Below are positions 34,501 to 45,680 of a DNA stretch of 64,000 nucleotides, piece after piece. The stretch lies in NCBI GenBank assembly GCA_028641055.1, contig CM054057.1, positions 578,054,610 through 578,118,609 of the forward strand, read 5' to 3'. The stretch is from Alopecurus myosuroides (Eukaryota; Streptophyta; Magnoliopsida; Poales; Poaceae). Below the pieces are notes generated by a model. The model worked only from the letters and a program-made list of their open reading frames with translations. It searched no databases and was not told where the DNA came from. The position numbers and the translations under genes were made by a program. Every line of letters begins with the position of its first letter. Position 1 is the first letter of the stretch.

Positions 34501-37180
34501 CAGGTTTGACCGGAGCCCTGAAGGGGGTAGAAATGTGGAACTAATTTATTGGTTGTGTTACTTTGGACCCTACTAATTCCCAAAACGATGGTAGGGCCCA
34601 CCTCTACAGAAGATTCCACCCCGACAGTCCGTTTCCGGGAGTTTCATGCTCGTAGCACATAAACTCTCAGAGAGAGAAGTCGATGCCGGGGAAGCCCCAA
34701 CTCAGAGAGTGAGGGGATATTAGGCATCCACAACCCTAGTAACACTAGTTCACACATGGTGTGAAACCCTGTACCTTAGGGTGCCACCCCGACGCTCCGG
34801 AGCCACTCTAGGACGAAACCCTATCCCCGCCGGAGCCGAGTCAAACTTATCGTCTACAGGTTTGACCGAAGCCCGAAAGGGGGTAGCAATGTAGAACTAA
34901 TTTCTTCATTGTGTTAGGGTGGACCATAGGAAGTCCCAAAACGATGGTAGGGGCCACCTCTATATATAGAAGATTCCACCCCGACGGTCCGTTTCTGGGA
35001 GTTTCGGGGTCGTAGCACATAAACTATCAAAGAGAGAAGTCGATACCGGTGAAGCCCCAACACTGAGAGTGAGAGGTTATTTGGCCTCTACAACCCTAGT
35101 AACACTAGTTCACACATGGTCTGCCACCCAATACCTTATGGTGCCACCCCGACGCTCCGGAGCCACTCTGCGACGAAACCCTAGCCCTGCTGGAGCCCAA
35201 TCAAACTTATCGTCTGCATGTTTGACTTGAGCCCAGAAGGGGGTAGAAATGTGGAACTAATTGCTTGGTTGCGTTAGGGTGGACCCTAGGAGGTCCCAAA
35301 ATGATGGTAGGGCCCACATCTACGGAAGATTCCACCCGACATTCCATTTCCGGGAGTTTCGGCCTCGTAGCACATAAACTCTCAGAGAGAGAAGTCGATG
35401 CCGGGGAAGCCCCAAATCAGAGAGTGAGGGGATATTAGGAATCCACAACCCTAGTAACACTAGTGCACACATGGTGTGCAACCCAATACATTATAGTTCC
35501 ACCCCGACGCTCCGGAACGCCTCTGCGACGAAACGCTAGCCCCGCTGGAGCCGAGTCAAAGTTATTGTCTACAGGTTAGACCGGATCACGGAACGGGGTA
35601 GCAATGTGGAACTAATTGCTTGGTCGTGTTAGAGTGGACCCTAGGAAGTCTCAAAATAATGGTAGGGCCAACTCTACAGAAGATTCCACCCCGACAGTCT
35701 GTTTCTGGGAGTTTCGGGCTCGTAGCACATAAACTCTCAGAGAGAAATGTCGATGCCCGTAAAGACCCAACATAGAGAGTGGGGGTATCTTTGGCATCTA
35801 CAACCATAGTAACACTAGTTGACACATGGTATGCCACCCGATACCTTATGGTGCCACACCGACACTCCGGAGCCACTCTGGGACGAAACCCTAGCCCCGC
35901 TGGAGCCCATTCAAACTTATCGTCTACAGGTTTGACCGGAGCCCGAAAGGGGGTAGCAATGTGGAACTAATTGCTTCATTGTATTAGGGTGGACCCTAGG
36001 AAGTCTCAAAAAAATGGTAGGGCCCACCTCTACAGAAGATTCCACCGTGACAGTCCGTTTCCGGGAGTTTCATGCTCGTAGCACATAAACTATCAAAGAG
36101 AGAAGTCGATACCGGTGAAGCCCCAACATGGAGAGTGAGGGTATATTTGGCATCTGAAACCCTAGTAACACTGGTGAAAACATGGTGTGCCACCGAAAAC
36201 CTTATGGTTCCACCCCGACGCTCTGGAGCCCCTCTGCGACAAAACCGTGGCCCCGTTGGAGGCTAGTCAAACTTATCGTGTACAAGTTTGACCGGAGCCC
36301 GGAAAGAGGTATCAATGTGGAACTAATTGCTTCCTTTTGTTAGGGTGGACCATAGGAGATCCCAAAACGATGGTAGGGCCCACATCAACAGAAGATTCCA
36401 CCCCGATAGTCCGATTCCGGGAGTTTCAGGCTCGTAGCACATAAACTCTCATAGAGAAAAGTCTATACCGGTGAAGCCCCAACATAGAGAGTGAGGGTAT
36501 CTTTGGCATCTACAACCATAGTAACACTATTTCGCACATGGTATGACACTTAATACCTTATGGTGCCACCCCGATGCTCCGGAGCCACTCTGCGATGAAA
36601 CTCTGGCCCAGCTGAGGCCCAGTCAAACTTATCGTCTACACGTTTGACCGGAGCCCGAAAGGGGGTAGCAATGTGGAGCTAATTGCTTCATTGGGTTAGG
36701 GTGGACCATAGTAAGTCCCAAAACGATGGTAGGGCCCACCTCTACAGGAGATTCCACCCCAACAGTCAGATTCCGGGAGTTTCGGCCTTGTAACACATAA
36801 ACTCTCAGAGAAAAAGTCGATACCAGTGAAGCCCCAACATAGAGAGTGAGGGTATCTTTGGCATCTACAACCAGAGTAACACTAGTTCACACATGGTATG
36901 ACACCAATACCTTATGGTGCCACCCCGACGCTCCGGAGCCACTCTGCGATGAAACCCTGGCCCAGCTGAGCCCCAGTCAAACTTATCGTCTATAGGTTTG
37001 ACCGAAGCCCGAAAGGGGGTAGCAATGTGAAACTAATTGCTTCATTGTGTTAGGGTGGACCATAGGAAGTCCCAAAACTATGGTAGGGCCCACCTCTACA
37101 GAAGATTCCACCGCGACAGTCCGTTTCCGGGAGTTTCAGGCTCGTAGCACATAAACTATCAAAGAGAGAAGTCTAAATAG
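31541..37180. repeat. Tandem satellite array, right part (about 16 monomers of ~350 bp)
   Basis: CACATGGT-type landmarks recur at about 31558, 31917, 32274, 32625, 32978, 33331, 33689, 34049, 34398, 34753, 35115, 35469, 35824, 36180, 36536 and 36892. The first monomer is type D and completes the A-B-C series cut at 21299. C-D occurs again at 32978-33331 and A-B-C at 35469-36180. Between them are runs of a further type (E, GCTGAGGCCCAGTC), for example 31917-32625, 33689-34049 and 36536-36892. The array has therefore changed by expansion of single monomer types as well as of the four-monomer unit. Substitutions and small indels are frequent. No coding function is apparent. Confidence 0.95.
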
Positions 37181-37849
37181 TCATGAAACCAGCCAGAGAG
37201 AAGCCGATACCGGTGAAACCCTAAGACAAGAGTGAAGAAATCTTGGACATTTACAATCCAAATCACACATGTACAAACATGGTACTGCAACCACTAGCAT
37301 TTGGTAGGACTCAGGCACTCCGAAGCCCCTTCTCTGCCGAAACCCTAGACCTGCTAGAGAAAAGTCAGACTTATTGGTCTATCACGTTAGGCGGCCTCAG
37401 AGGGAGGTATACAAGTGGAAATATTTGCTTTCTCGTGTTATTTTGTCTTAAGTTTATTTTTTACCATCATATAATGTGATATAGTCTTTAAAAAATGTTG
37501 CACGATGGACGAAAACAAAGCACACATTTAGAAAGAGGAGAAAAATATCTATGCCGACGGCCTTTTATCAGGGCCGTCGGCATAGCTTCTGCCGGGCCCA
37601 TCCTGACCATGCTGCGAGCCAGGTATGCCGACGGCCAAAGGTATGCCGACGGCCGCGAGAAAAAGCCGTAGGATTAGATTATATATGTCGACGGCTATAG
37701 GTATGCCGACGGCTGGTTATAAAGGACGGCCAAAGCTACGCCGACGGTTTTATTTTAGCCGTTGGCATACCACCTTGTATGCCGACAGCCCCGACTAAAA
37801 GCCGTCGGCATACCTTTTGTCGTCGGCGTCTGGCTATTTTCTTGTAGTG
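37181..37849 (-). repeat. Divergent terminal monomer, CACTA subterminal repeats and terminal inverted repeat
   Basis: 37181-37440 is a strongly diverged satellite-like unit (AAACCCTAGACCTGCTAGAG, GGAGGTATACAAGTGGAAAT). From 37550 to 37830 there are about a dozen direct and inverted copies of a TATGCCGACGGC-type motif, the expected transposase binding array. The element ends at 37849 with CACTACAAG on the minus strand. The following ATT (37850-37852) is the candidate 3-bp target duplication, whose partner is outside the window. Confidence 0.85.
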
Positions 37850-38526
37850 ATTGTGCTCAATTAAACTGCTAGTATCGTTAAATGTGGTAGATCCATGGTT
37901 TGATTGGTGCTTTCAACCTATCATGAGCGAAGAATCGATTTGGTAGAGAACAACCACGGTCCATGTACCTTTAGACTGAATCAGTGGGAAATTTTCTGAC
38001 AACTCTTTCTTCCATTATTCTCTCAATAGCATTTGGGCCAACCACGCATGTCGATTCCTTTGAACCAAACCAACAAGTTGGTGCGCTTTTTCGTCTTTGA
38101 ACCGATACTCCACTATATGTGTTGAATCAACTCATAGGAAGCTTGTAACCGCTTTTTCCTCACTAACAATGCCGCCAATAGCAATCAGCTTTAGGGGAGA
38201 AGTGAATTAGCGGGTTTATGCCGGTCAGCATGGGACACATAGTTGTCTATTTCCACGTAGATGTCTATTTCTTAAATGACTTTGAAATTCTTACCACAAG
38301 TCACGATCATAATCGTTTTTTGTTATCTTATGAAAATTGCGTAGTTAGCATAATTTAGAAATTGTGTATAGCCTTAGCATTAAATATCTTTCTCTTAAAT
38401 AATAATTATATTTGTGCGAGATAAAGGAGGGATTGCCGCAAAATAGAGATAAAAACAGTTTATATGGTTACATGATTTTTTTTACGATATAAGCCTTTAA
38501 GCAAACATTAACTATATTCATAATAA
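37850..38526 (+). other. Relic resembling the 3' flank of the F-box pseudogenes
   Basis: Stretches such as GATTTGGTAGA (37938 region), GAAGCTTGTAACCG (38139 region) and TTAGCGGGTTTATGCCGG (38208 region) parallel the segments following F-box B (52980-53100) and preceding the glutaredoxin gene (60600-60740). This suggests a third, decayed copy of that flank on the plus strand. The F-box body that should precede it is absent. No ORF is supported. Confidence 0.4.
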
Positions 38527-38589
38527 TCATACAAGCAACATAAAACTATTATGATCAAGCAGTTGTACTATATTCTGGTGATTTTTTTC

Positions 38590-39148
38590 TAAATGGGTAA
38601 AACCTCCAGCCTTTGCATCAGAGCGATGCACACAACTTTTATGGTCTTGACGCCATGGATGCCCGTGCTGGTCTGCGACTCCGAGGCACAATTCAACTCG
38701 TTGACCTCTCCTCCGCCGGGAAGACCCTGATGTTCGAGGATGGACAACTATGAGCTGATGCTTGAACTGCAGCCACCTTGAGAAACTTGCAGCGCATGGC
38801 GAGGACGGCAAGGCGAGCGCACAAAGGAGGATCGATGCCGGCAAATTCATGATTGCGTAGGTGCCCGCGCTGGTCCGTGACTCCCAAGCGCAGCTCATAG
38901 AGCTCTCCTCCATTGGGAAGGCCCACATGTTCAAGCATGGACCAGAACGGGCGAGGAAGGATGACATGGAGGCGGATCTTACAGCCGAGGCGGCTGTGGC
39001 TGTAGGTGGATATGTGGCGGAAGGCCGCCGATACTGCCATGGAGTTGTTCTGGGTAATCCACACGTTGCTCCTAGTCTGGTTCTTGATTCTTTTCACGTA
39101 TTGTTTCATGTTTCTATGTCAGTGCATATCCTTTTGTGGCTTACATAA
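38590..39148 (+). other. Unrecognised fragment with an internal imperfect duplication
   Basis: The phrase TGCCCGTGCTGGTCTGCGAC at about 38660 recurs as GTGCCCGCGCTGGTCCGTGAC near 38860, with similar following sequence (CTCTCCTCC...GGGAAG), about 200-240 bp apart. The second copy lies in a 95-residue plus-strand frame (38861-39148) with no recognised domain. The minus strand also has open frames of about 140 residues. It may be a decayed exon pair of a captured or lost gene. I cannot assign a function. Confidence 0.35.
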
Positions 39149-41238
39149 GTGATCCGGAGCACATCGGCATAAATTATGCTCTCTTTCAGTTTCAGTACCA
39201 ACTAAAAGGAGATGCCCAGATCCGACTTTCTGCGCTTCTCTCTATAATTTGTAATATACTACAAGAAATATGTTGATACATGACTCTCAATTTTTGTCAC
39301 TAGAAGGTCACGTAGTTTCATTCATGACCTCTTTTTGACCAAAAATGAAAAGTCACATACCGAGCGTCTTATTTAATCGCCAATGACTAATTTAATGGAA
39401 TTGTCATAGACTCTATCACCCAATCAGAGAGGTCATAGCCCTATGACCAATTGATTTTGGCATGTGATATCCTGCCATAGACACGTAAGATCCTACGTGG
39501 CCAATTTTACGTGGCAAAATTATGACCAACTGAGTAGGTCATGGAAGAGATTCAGCCCAATCCATAGCTGCCCCTCCATATGGGCCAGCCCAATGTTTTG
39601 GCCCATTTAATGTTTCTTCTCTTTGCAATTTTTTTCAGCTTAACAGGCCAACTAATATTATTCCAGGCCCTTGGAGTTTTGAAGGTAGACTTATTCTCTG
39701 GGCCTTGCCTTTCTACGGTACAGTTTATTTCTCAGTTCTAGCCTTTTATGGTACATTTTCTCGAAATAATATTTATTTTTACTACCGAACAGACCACTGT
39801 TAGTTGGGTTGAGGCCTTTTATCACGGCCCAATAATTTCATGAAAATGCTCTTATTATGGGCTTTATACTCTTAAGCCGACTTGCATCATGCTAGATCAA
39901 ATTCAAATCTCCATAAACAAATCTGAATACAAACTTCATTTGAATTACAATAAATTTGAATTATATCACATATTTCAGGAATACAAATCATCATAGAGCA
40001 TATCACCACATATTACAGGTCACGCCATATTACAGGTTCAAAGAACAGACCAAGTCAAAATCAGGAGTTGTCAGGTCCCAGAAATGTCAACACATCAACA
40101 TCAATCTCAACACGTATGGCTCATCATAAGGAAATGGAGTCTTCTGGGCGCAATATATATGGAACAACTGCTAGAACTCCCAGCTCAGGCATGCAAAGAA
40201 GAAACAACAGTAGGTCAAATAATATAAATGAGAGACTCAGGGTGCATGAAAACATTTCAAGTTCTACCAGCATTAGTGTGACTGCAATGGCAACAAATAT
40301 CAACACTAATGTAAGCAGCCGAGCAACTACAATGGCAACACTGATGTAAGCAGCAGAACAGATCTAAGCAAACGTTTCGAGTGTTTGCAGGAAAGTGAAT
40401 AATACCGTGTTGGAGAGGGCCTGCGATAGCCAGCTGATCTACGACTTGATCTCATCTCGGCTCTCTAACTCTTGCTGCTCACAATGAAATCTTTGGGTGA
40501 AGTTCTTTGGCTTCAAAGAAGGGAATTGTGCTGCTCTAGTAAATTTCTCGTGTGCTTCCCTTAAACTTTCAAAACTACTTACCTGTTTTGTGTTCCAGTT
40601 TTAGCTCATTAGGAAGTATTGAATGCTTTATTATATTTTCATGTTTGATGGCTTCACACCTGACTAGCATGAACAATATGCTAGTCCTTAATTTTGCAAA
40701 AACAGCAGGCATCTGGGTGCCCAGCACAAAGTAATCTACACCAATAATGTTAAAATCTCCTCACACTATGGACTTGAGAAATCATGAACTTAGCTTGTGC
40801 AAACAAAGGAGACAGAGGAATGTTATGATTTTCCTATGGGAGCCTCTCTTGAAGCCATTAAAAATAAAAAGATGACAGGTCATTTGACAGCATTCGTTGA
40901 CATAGACATACACTTCTCTCAAAAAAAATTCAATGCCTCTATTTTATTAAATAAAAAGCTCTAGCACACCCTGCTTCCCTTTACGAATGGTCTTTCTTTT
41001 ACTTTTATGCCGAGTCTTAATCTTCTTGCTTTATGCACGACTTAAGAGAGCATAGTTTTCATTCTGAGTATGATGTGCATAGTCCACAATTTATTATTGA
41101 TTGATTCATAATTATGGTATTGCTTGATCTCAAATTATTTGTATCTAGTCACCGCTTAAACTTTGAAAGTGTCCGGGCATTTAATGTTTTGCTACCACAC
41201 GAGGGACAAACTAGATACTACTTTATAATGTTTTCTTT
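39149..41238. other. AT-rich intergenic DNA with transposon-like remnants
   Basis: At 39256 TACTACAAGAAATATG resembles a CACTA-type terminus, and is followed by a region rich in GGTCA and TGACC motifs in both orientations (39300-39560), as in subterminal arrays. No opposite end or target duplication could be found. 39600-41238 is AT-rich with only short frames (for example plus 40068-40349) and no recognised domain. Confidence 0.4.
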
Positions 41239-41850
41239 ATGATTGAAACAAACGTATCACTTTCAATGCATCATTTTTTTTTGTTCTTTTTCATGTGCAA
41301 CATAGTTTCTAAGTTTACATTAGTTCATAATATTTATAATGCCTTTGTTAAAATACTTTGTTCTCAACTTGCAATGCTTTTACATAACGTTGATCAAGAT
41401 TGTGCTGGCTTCATGTCATCTCGGAAATTATTTTGTTATCACTTACCTACTCGAGGATGAGCCAGAGTTAAGATTGGGGATGCTGATACTTTGCAAACGT
41501 ATCTATAGTTTTTGATGCTCCATGCTTGTTTTCTACCCAATATCTTTTGTTTTCTATCGTTTTCAGATGTTTTCATTGACTAACCTATTAACGAGATGCC
41601 CCATGTCAGTTACTGTTTTTCTATTTCAGAAAAGTTCTTAAAGAAATATTCTTGAAATGGGCTGGAAAGGTCGTTTTTCACCCGGAACGAAGATGGTGTC
41701 CAAGCAAGAGCCGGAGGGGAGCAAGTGGGTCCCCAAGGGGTGCCAGGCGCGACCCCACCCTTGGCCGTGCCTGGTGGTGTGCTCTGGCCATCGCCTCTCG
41801 ACGCCTCTTCGCCTATAAATTGCCTTTAACCCTAAAAACGTCTGAAAGTG
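41239..41850 (+). mobile_element. Fragment of an Athila-type retrotransposon (interior end plus LTR start)
   Basis: CTACTCGAGGATGAGCCAGA, the purine tract AGATTGGGGATGC and then TGATACTTTGCAAACG (from about 41485) reproduce the interior-PPT-LTR junction seen at 29990-30040. The LTR part continues through a GC-rich segment to a TATA-like CCTATAAATTG at 41811-41821. The rest of the LTR and the other end are not found. Confidence 0.65.
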
Positions 41851-42125
41851 CTCCAAAGGTGCAAAGCCATGGTTTTCCTACTCCGAAGGCAGTGCAGTTT
41901 GGTAGCTTCTTGGATCCGGTTTTCTTGGATCGGCCGTGTTCTTCGAAACAGTTGTATGTTAGTGAAACTTTGTTCCGCAATTTCTGTGATCCTCAGTCTA
42001 ATTCAGTTTTGGAAGATACTCTTGATTTGATGCAAGCAAAATACGTTGATGATCATATTAAAGTTGCACTAAATCTCAACATTCCAATATTGTTGCCCTG
42101 AGATATTATCTTTGAAATTTTGGGG
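41851..42125. other. Unassigned sequence
   Basis: A plus-strand frame (41652-42101) crosses from the LTR fragment into this stretch (SSKQLYVSETLFRNFCDPQS). It could be the start of an LTR-element leader or gag, but no domain is recognised. Confidence 0.3.
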
Positions 42126-42460
42126 ACACAGACATGTTGGTTCTTTGCCGTGTGCAGACACACGGCAACGTTTTGATCTTCACCATGTGTTGGCACACGG
42201 CAAAGACCCACCGTGACGCCTCAGTCTGTGTGCGGTTAAATTGGACACATGTCCATAATCTTTGTTGTGTGCTAACTTTACCGTGTGTTTGAACGTGTCT
42301 TTGCCGTTTGCTGCGCTTTACCGTGTGTGTTTTTCTGGCCTAAGTCGTGCGCCATTCTTTACTGTGTGGGCACACGGCAAAGAGATAAGTGTCGTACACC
42401 CGGATAGTGGGCACACGGTAAAGAATTGGACACACGGCAATGGGGTGCTCTCCCGTAGTG
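42126..42460 (-). mobile_element. Terminal fragment of a Caspar-like CACTA element
   Basis: About eight TTTGCCGTGTG or CACACGGCAAAG motifs in both orientations lead to a minus-strand terminus CACTACGGGAGAGCACCCC at 42460. Such motifs are the subterminal repeats of one grass CACTA group. No second terminus is present, so this is a truncated end. Confidence 0.75.
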
Positions 42461-43115
42461 AGAGGATCGATCATGTAAGAGGTCCAAATTCTGTACTTTA
42501 AGGGCTAACTAAATCAAAATTTTGCAGTTGGCCGGCACCCAAGATTTCGAAGCGTAACGATTTTGCAACGCTCTGACCACATCTTGCGACGACATCATGC
42601 AAGTTGAGCTAACAGAATAGGAACCTGACGGGGACCAGGGCTATATAGGAAGGAATAATCAGCAGTACTGTTGGGATCACAATTGATGTGATGATGATGG
42701 TCCAGAGGTGAATCGACTGCAACATTCCATCAGCAGAAAGAACACCGGTGAGACCCACCTATTATCGAGCAAGACACCTGCAGCGATCGGACTATTGAAT
42801 GCTCTAATAGCACTGACACTGCAAGGGAAAGACTATTGAGCAATATGTCCCACGAGAATAAATATAGGGAAAGCACTTCCACCTGACGTGCAAAGCCAGC
42901 CATTGCAGGCTCAGATCTTCAGCACCTAAACCTCTGAAGCACTGCGTTCTACGTACATAACATACCAGCCACCAAAATTTTGCCCACCATATGGGCTTCC
43001 TCAATACCTGTCCAAAAACAAAATAATGCTCACGGCCGTTTTTCAATTTCCTTGCAAAAATTGGGTCTTACAGTCATATCATGCCTACTTCTTTCTAGCA
43101 AAATATTCAGCGGAT
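42461..43115. other. 3' flank of F-box gene A
   Basis: No domain, no recognised repeat ends and only short frames (minus 42804-43046). Likely contains the 3' untranslated region and polyadenylation region of the minus-strand F-box gene. No clear signal was assigned. Confidence 0.3.
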
Positions 43116-44270
43116 TCAACTAGGACTGGCCACAGAATCTAGAACCCTGTTTGAACCGCAATGGACGATTTTTCCCATGAGGTTTGTAGGCGTTTTCACG
43201 TTTGTGCATCTCCCTGACCGAGGATCATATACTTGTAGCACTGGCCTGCCTATGTTGTCATAGTGGTAAAACAGCAGCTCTCCACCAAGGCGCAACTCTC
43301 TCAAAGGTACCACAAAACCGACGGCCGGCATCGTGTACATCTTCTTCCAAATGTTCTTGCCGAAATCATCCAAGAGCCATATATTGATCACGCCATGCAG
43401 CCTTTGAACCATGCACAAGACGTCCCTAAGCCCAGCTATGGTTATGGCCTTCTTGACTCCTGGTGGTCCACGGATGAGCTTCCAATCTTCATTATCGATG
43501 TCGAACGAGAGTACGTTTCCCTTGTCCTGTGATAAGAAATGCAAGGCGCCATTGACGGCTACTATGGAGGTATAGCTATACGGTAGAGGGAGCGTCGCTG
43601 GGGGCAATTTCGTTTGCCTCCACTTCGCGTCGTCTCCTAGCGTGAGGACCTCACAGATTTGGGTGTGGACTTGGTATTTCGAGATGCCGAGACGGAAGAC
43701 GTTGAGTGAGCCGGACTGGGCCGCGCGTGCGAAGCCGTAGCACAGATAGTGCATCCCCAGGCCGGCAGTAACGTCCCCGGCCGGTTTGAAGCAAGCAAGA
43801 AGTGTCTTCCCGGTGGCTAGATCCACCACCAGCGTACCGGACTGGTCGTAGCCGGAGGAGATGCAGGCTAGGTCGCCATGGATCGCCCGGAGCGTCCACG
43901 GCCATTGCGAGCTTTGAACCTCATGTAGATCATCCTTCACCACCCTCACGACTGTGCCATCGGTGTCCAGGAGCTGCAGGGTCCTTCTGAACTCGGAGCC
44001 GGACAACACGACGAGGAGTGACTCGGCGCGGGATCTTCGCGTGGCAACGAAGGCCGGGTCGGATATGAGGGCGCGCCACTCCTTGGACACGTACCGGCAT
44101 CGGTCCAGGGACTTGGCTGGCAGCCACGACAGGATCTCGAAGATGACGTCTCGTGATGATGGCGGGACGGCGGCGGCGACTTCTGCGGATGCATGCGTGC
44201 TGGTCATGGCGGCAGCGCCAAGATCACGGCCAGTTGCTTGTGGTGGATTCCCTAGAGGCAGCCACGCCAT
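43116..44270 (-). CDS. F-box protein A (intact)
   Basis: A single-exon 384-residue gene. An F-box lies near residues 35-80 (DVIFEILSWLPAKSLDRCRY, VSKEWRALISDPAF), followed by a plant F-box-associated, kelch-like domain (DLACISSGYDQSGTLVVDLA, VLTLGDDAKWRQTKL, NGALHFLSQDKGNVLSFDID, GGELLFYHYD, VLQVYDPRSGRC). F-box proteins of this kind are substrate receptors of SCF ubiquitin ligases, binding SKP1 through the F-box. The substrate is unknown. An upstream in-frame ATG at 44319-44321 exists, but the start at 44270 (MAWLPLGNPPQ) is chosen because paralogue B starts at the same place (MASPPPLGIPS). It is the only unbroken member of the three-member cluster in this window. It is head to head with B, with related upstream sequences. 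Confidence 0.9.
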   Translation of the reverse strand: MAWLPLGNPPQATGRDLGAAAMTSTHASAEVAAAVPPSSRDVIFEILSWLPAKSLDRCRYVSKEWRALISDPAFVATRRSRAESLLVVLSGSEFRRTLQLLDTDGTVVRVVKDDLHEVQSSQWPWTLRAIHGDLACISSGYDQSGTLVVDLATGKTLLACFKPAGDVTAGLGMHYLCYGFARAAQSGSLNVFRLGISKYQVHTQICEVLTLGDDAKWRQTKLPPATLPLPYSYTSIVAVNGALHFLSQDKGNVLSFDIDNEDWKLIRGPPGVKKAITIAGLRDVLCMVQRLHGVINIWLLDDFGKNIWKKMYTMPAVGFVVPLRELRLGGELLFYHYDNIGRPVLQVYDPRSGRCTNVKTPTNLMGKIVHCGSNRVLDSVASPS

Positions 44271-44750
44271 GATATGCAGCGTGCGGAGTACTCGTCTAAT
44301 ATTAATCTGCGGAGATATCACCAGGCTGTTATTGTCTTATTGATGCCAAACGGGTGAAACCCAGATATTAGAATAGATCGAGTTCCATCCTGACTCTGAC
44401 CCGGCGTCTTGATTTGCAGATATTGTTGACGTGCACGAAACTGGGAAAAGCTTCTGAACATTGGTGTCAAGGACGTCCTGTTTAGTACCAATCTTGTTTT
44501 ATGGTTTGCCAAGACATTATGCGTCCAGCTTCTAGAAATTAAAGGAGTCTATTAATTGCAGCCTCTTTGCAAGGTTCTAAACAAGTTCCTAGTTACCAAA
44601 ACAAGATTACATTAACAATATCCAGCCGAATGGAATTCAACAACTGTAGTCAGATAGATAACTGACGGACTGCCACAAAGTACATCATATAATAACTTCT
44701 GTTTTGAGGTAAAGCAAATGGTATGTTCTGCATGCAGATGTTAATCCACA
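44271..44750 (-). promoter_or_regulatory. 5' region of F-box A, duplicated upstream of F-box B
   Basis: Reading the minus strand, CGTCCTTGACACCAAT and TCTCCGCAGATTAA upstream of gene A recur as CGTCCTTGACACCAAT near 46710 and TCTCCACAGATTAA near 46915 upstream of B. The two genes therefore share an inverted, duplicated promoter region. No TATA box or element is assigned. Confidence 0.5.
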
Positions 44751-45130
44751 CACTGGTAGAAAATAAGCCTATAGTCCCGGTTCGCAATGGCCATTAATCC
44801 CGGCCGCGCAACCGGGACTAAATAGGCGCGACTAAAGGCCCCCCTTTAGTCGCCCCCTCTTACGAACCGCGGCTAAAGGCCGTCCACGTGGGCGGGTGGC
44901 GTGCGCCGGGGGCGGGGGACCTTTAGTCCCGGTTGGCCACACGAACCGGGACTACATGTTTTTTCGTTATTTCTTTAATTCATTTGGGGTTTCTAATTAT
45001 TTTTCACTCCATTTTTTCACTTCAATTTTTCAATCCCTTTTTTTTCAGAATTTTTATTATTTGCTTAATGTCTAACTACAATTATCTCTAGTCAAATTTC
45101 TTACTCGTGGTTAAACTTCCCGCTCGGTCT

Positions 45131-45680
45131 CTTGATGTGTTATTGTTTGTTTTCTTGATGTGTTATTGTTTGTTTGTTTTGAAATGTGTGTTTGACATAA
45201 TATAGAAATAATATAGCTACGAATTAATTTAGAAATAATATCCATTACATAATATATATTACATACTAATATATCCATTACATGCATATATCGAACGCAA
45301 GATGCGGTACACAAACACCATCTACTCGAGCTCCGTCGAGTAGATGCGGAACAACTCGTAGGAAACGTATGCATCTATGGCTTAGATTAATTTAGAAACG
45401 GCAGTTTTCCTGTTTTGTTTTCTCGATGTGTTATTGTTTGTTTTCTTGATGTGTTTTTGTTTGTTTGTTTTGAAATGTGTGTTTGACATAATATAGAAAT
45501 AATATAGCTACTAATTAATATAGAAATAATATCCATTACATAGTAATATATATCCATTACATACTATATCCATTACATGCATATCGAACGCAAGATGCGG
45601 TACAAACACCATCTACTCGAGCTCCGTCGAGTAGATGCGGAACAACTCGTAGGAAACGTATGCATCTATGGCTGCATAGT
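45131..45680. repeat. Imperfect tandem duplication of ~290 bp inside the CACTG transposon
   Basis: About 45131-45380 matches about 45421-45673 (GATGTGTTATTGTTTG, GACATAATATAGAAATAATA, CATCTACTCGAGCTCCGTCG). The duplication copies the last roughly 25 codons of the exonuclease gene plus its 3' flank, leaving a detached, non-functional 3' end at 45320-45380. Confidence 0.85.

Larger units (their letters stand above)
13874..37849 (-). mobile_element. Large CACTA (En/Spm) transposon with internal satellite array; left end beyond gypsy insertion
   Basis: The right end at 37841-37849 reads CACTACAAG on the minus strand and is followed inward by many direct and inverted TATGCCGACGGC motifs, the subterminal repeats typical of CACTA elements. 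Minus-strand coding remnants of TNP2 transposase and the second CACTA ORF lie at 17268-13874, in the orientation expected for an element whose 5' end is at 37849. The gypsy element interrupts it at 13873, so the other terminus is left of the window. A satellite array (18324-37180) separates transposase from terminus, and an Athila element is nested in that array. That all these parts belong to one CACTA copy is inferred from order and orientation. Confidence 0.7.

Noticed and set aside
18438..37180. Recurring 60-100-codon ORFs on both strands within satellite monomers
   Set aside because: They recur because the monomer recurs, differ in length and frame from copy to copy, and have no recognisable domain.
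18324..37180. Regularly spaced repeats as a possible CRISPR-like array
   Set aside because: The whole ~350-bp unit repeats, without unique spacers, in a plant genome. It is a satellite.
39256..39560. Possible CACTA-type element beginning TACTACAAGAAATATG
   Set aside because: Only one end is visible, the first base is changed, and no target duplication was found. It is mentioned only as a remnant.
41652..42101. 149-residue plus-strand ORF
   Set aside because: It starts inside an LTR fragment and crosses into unassigned sequence. I could not match it to any family.
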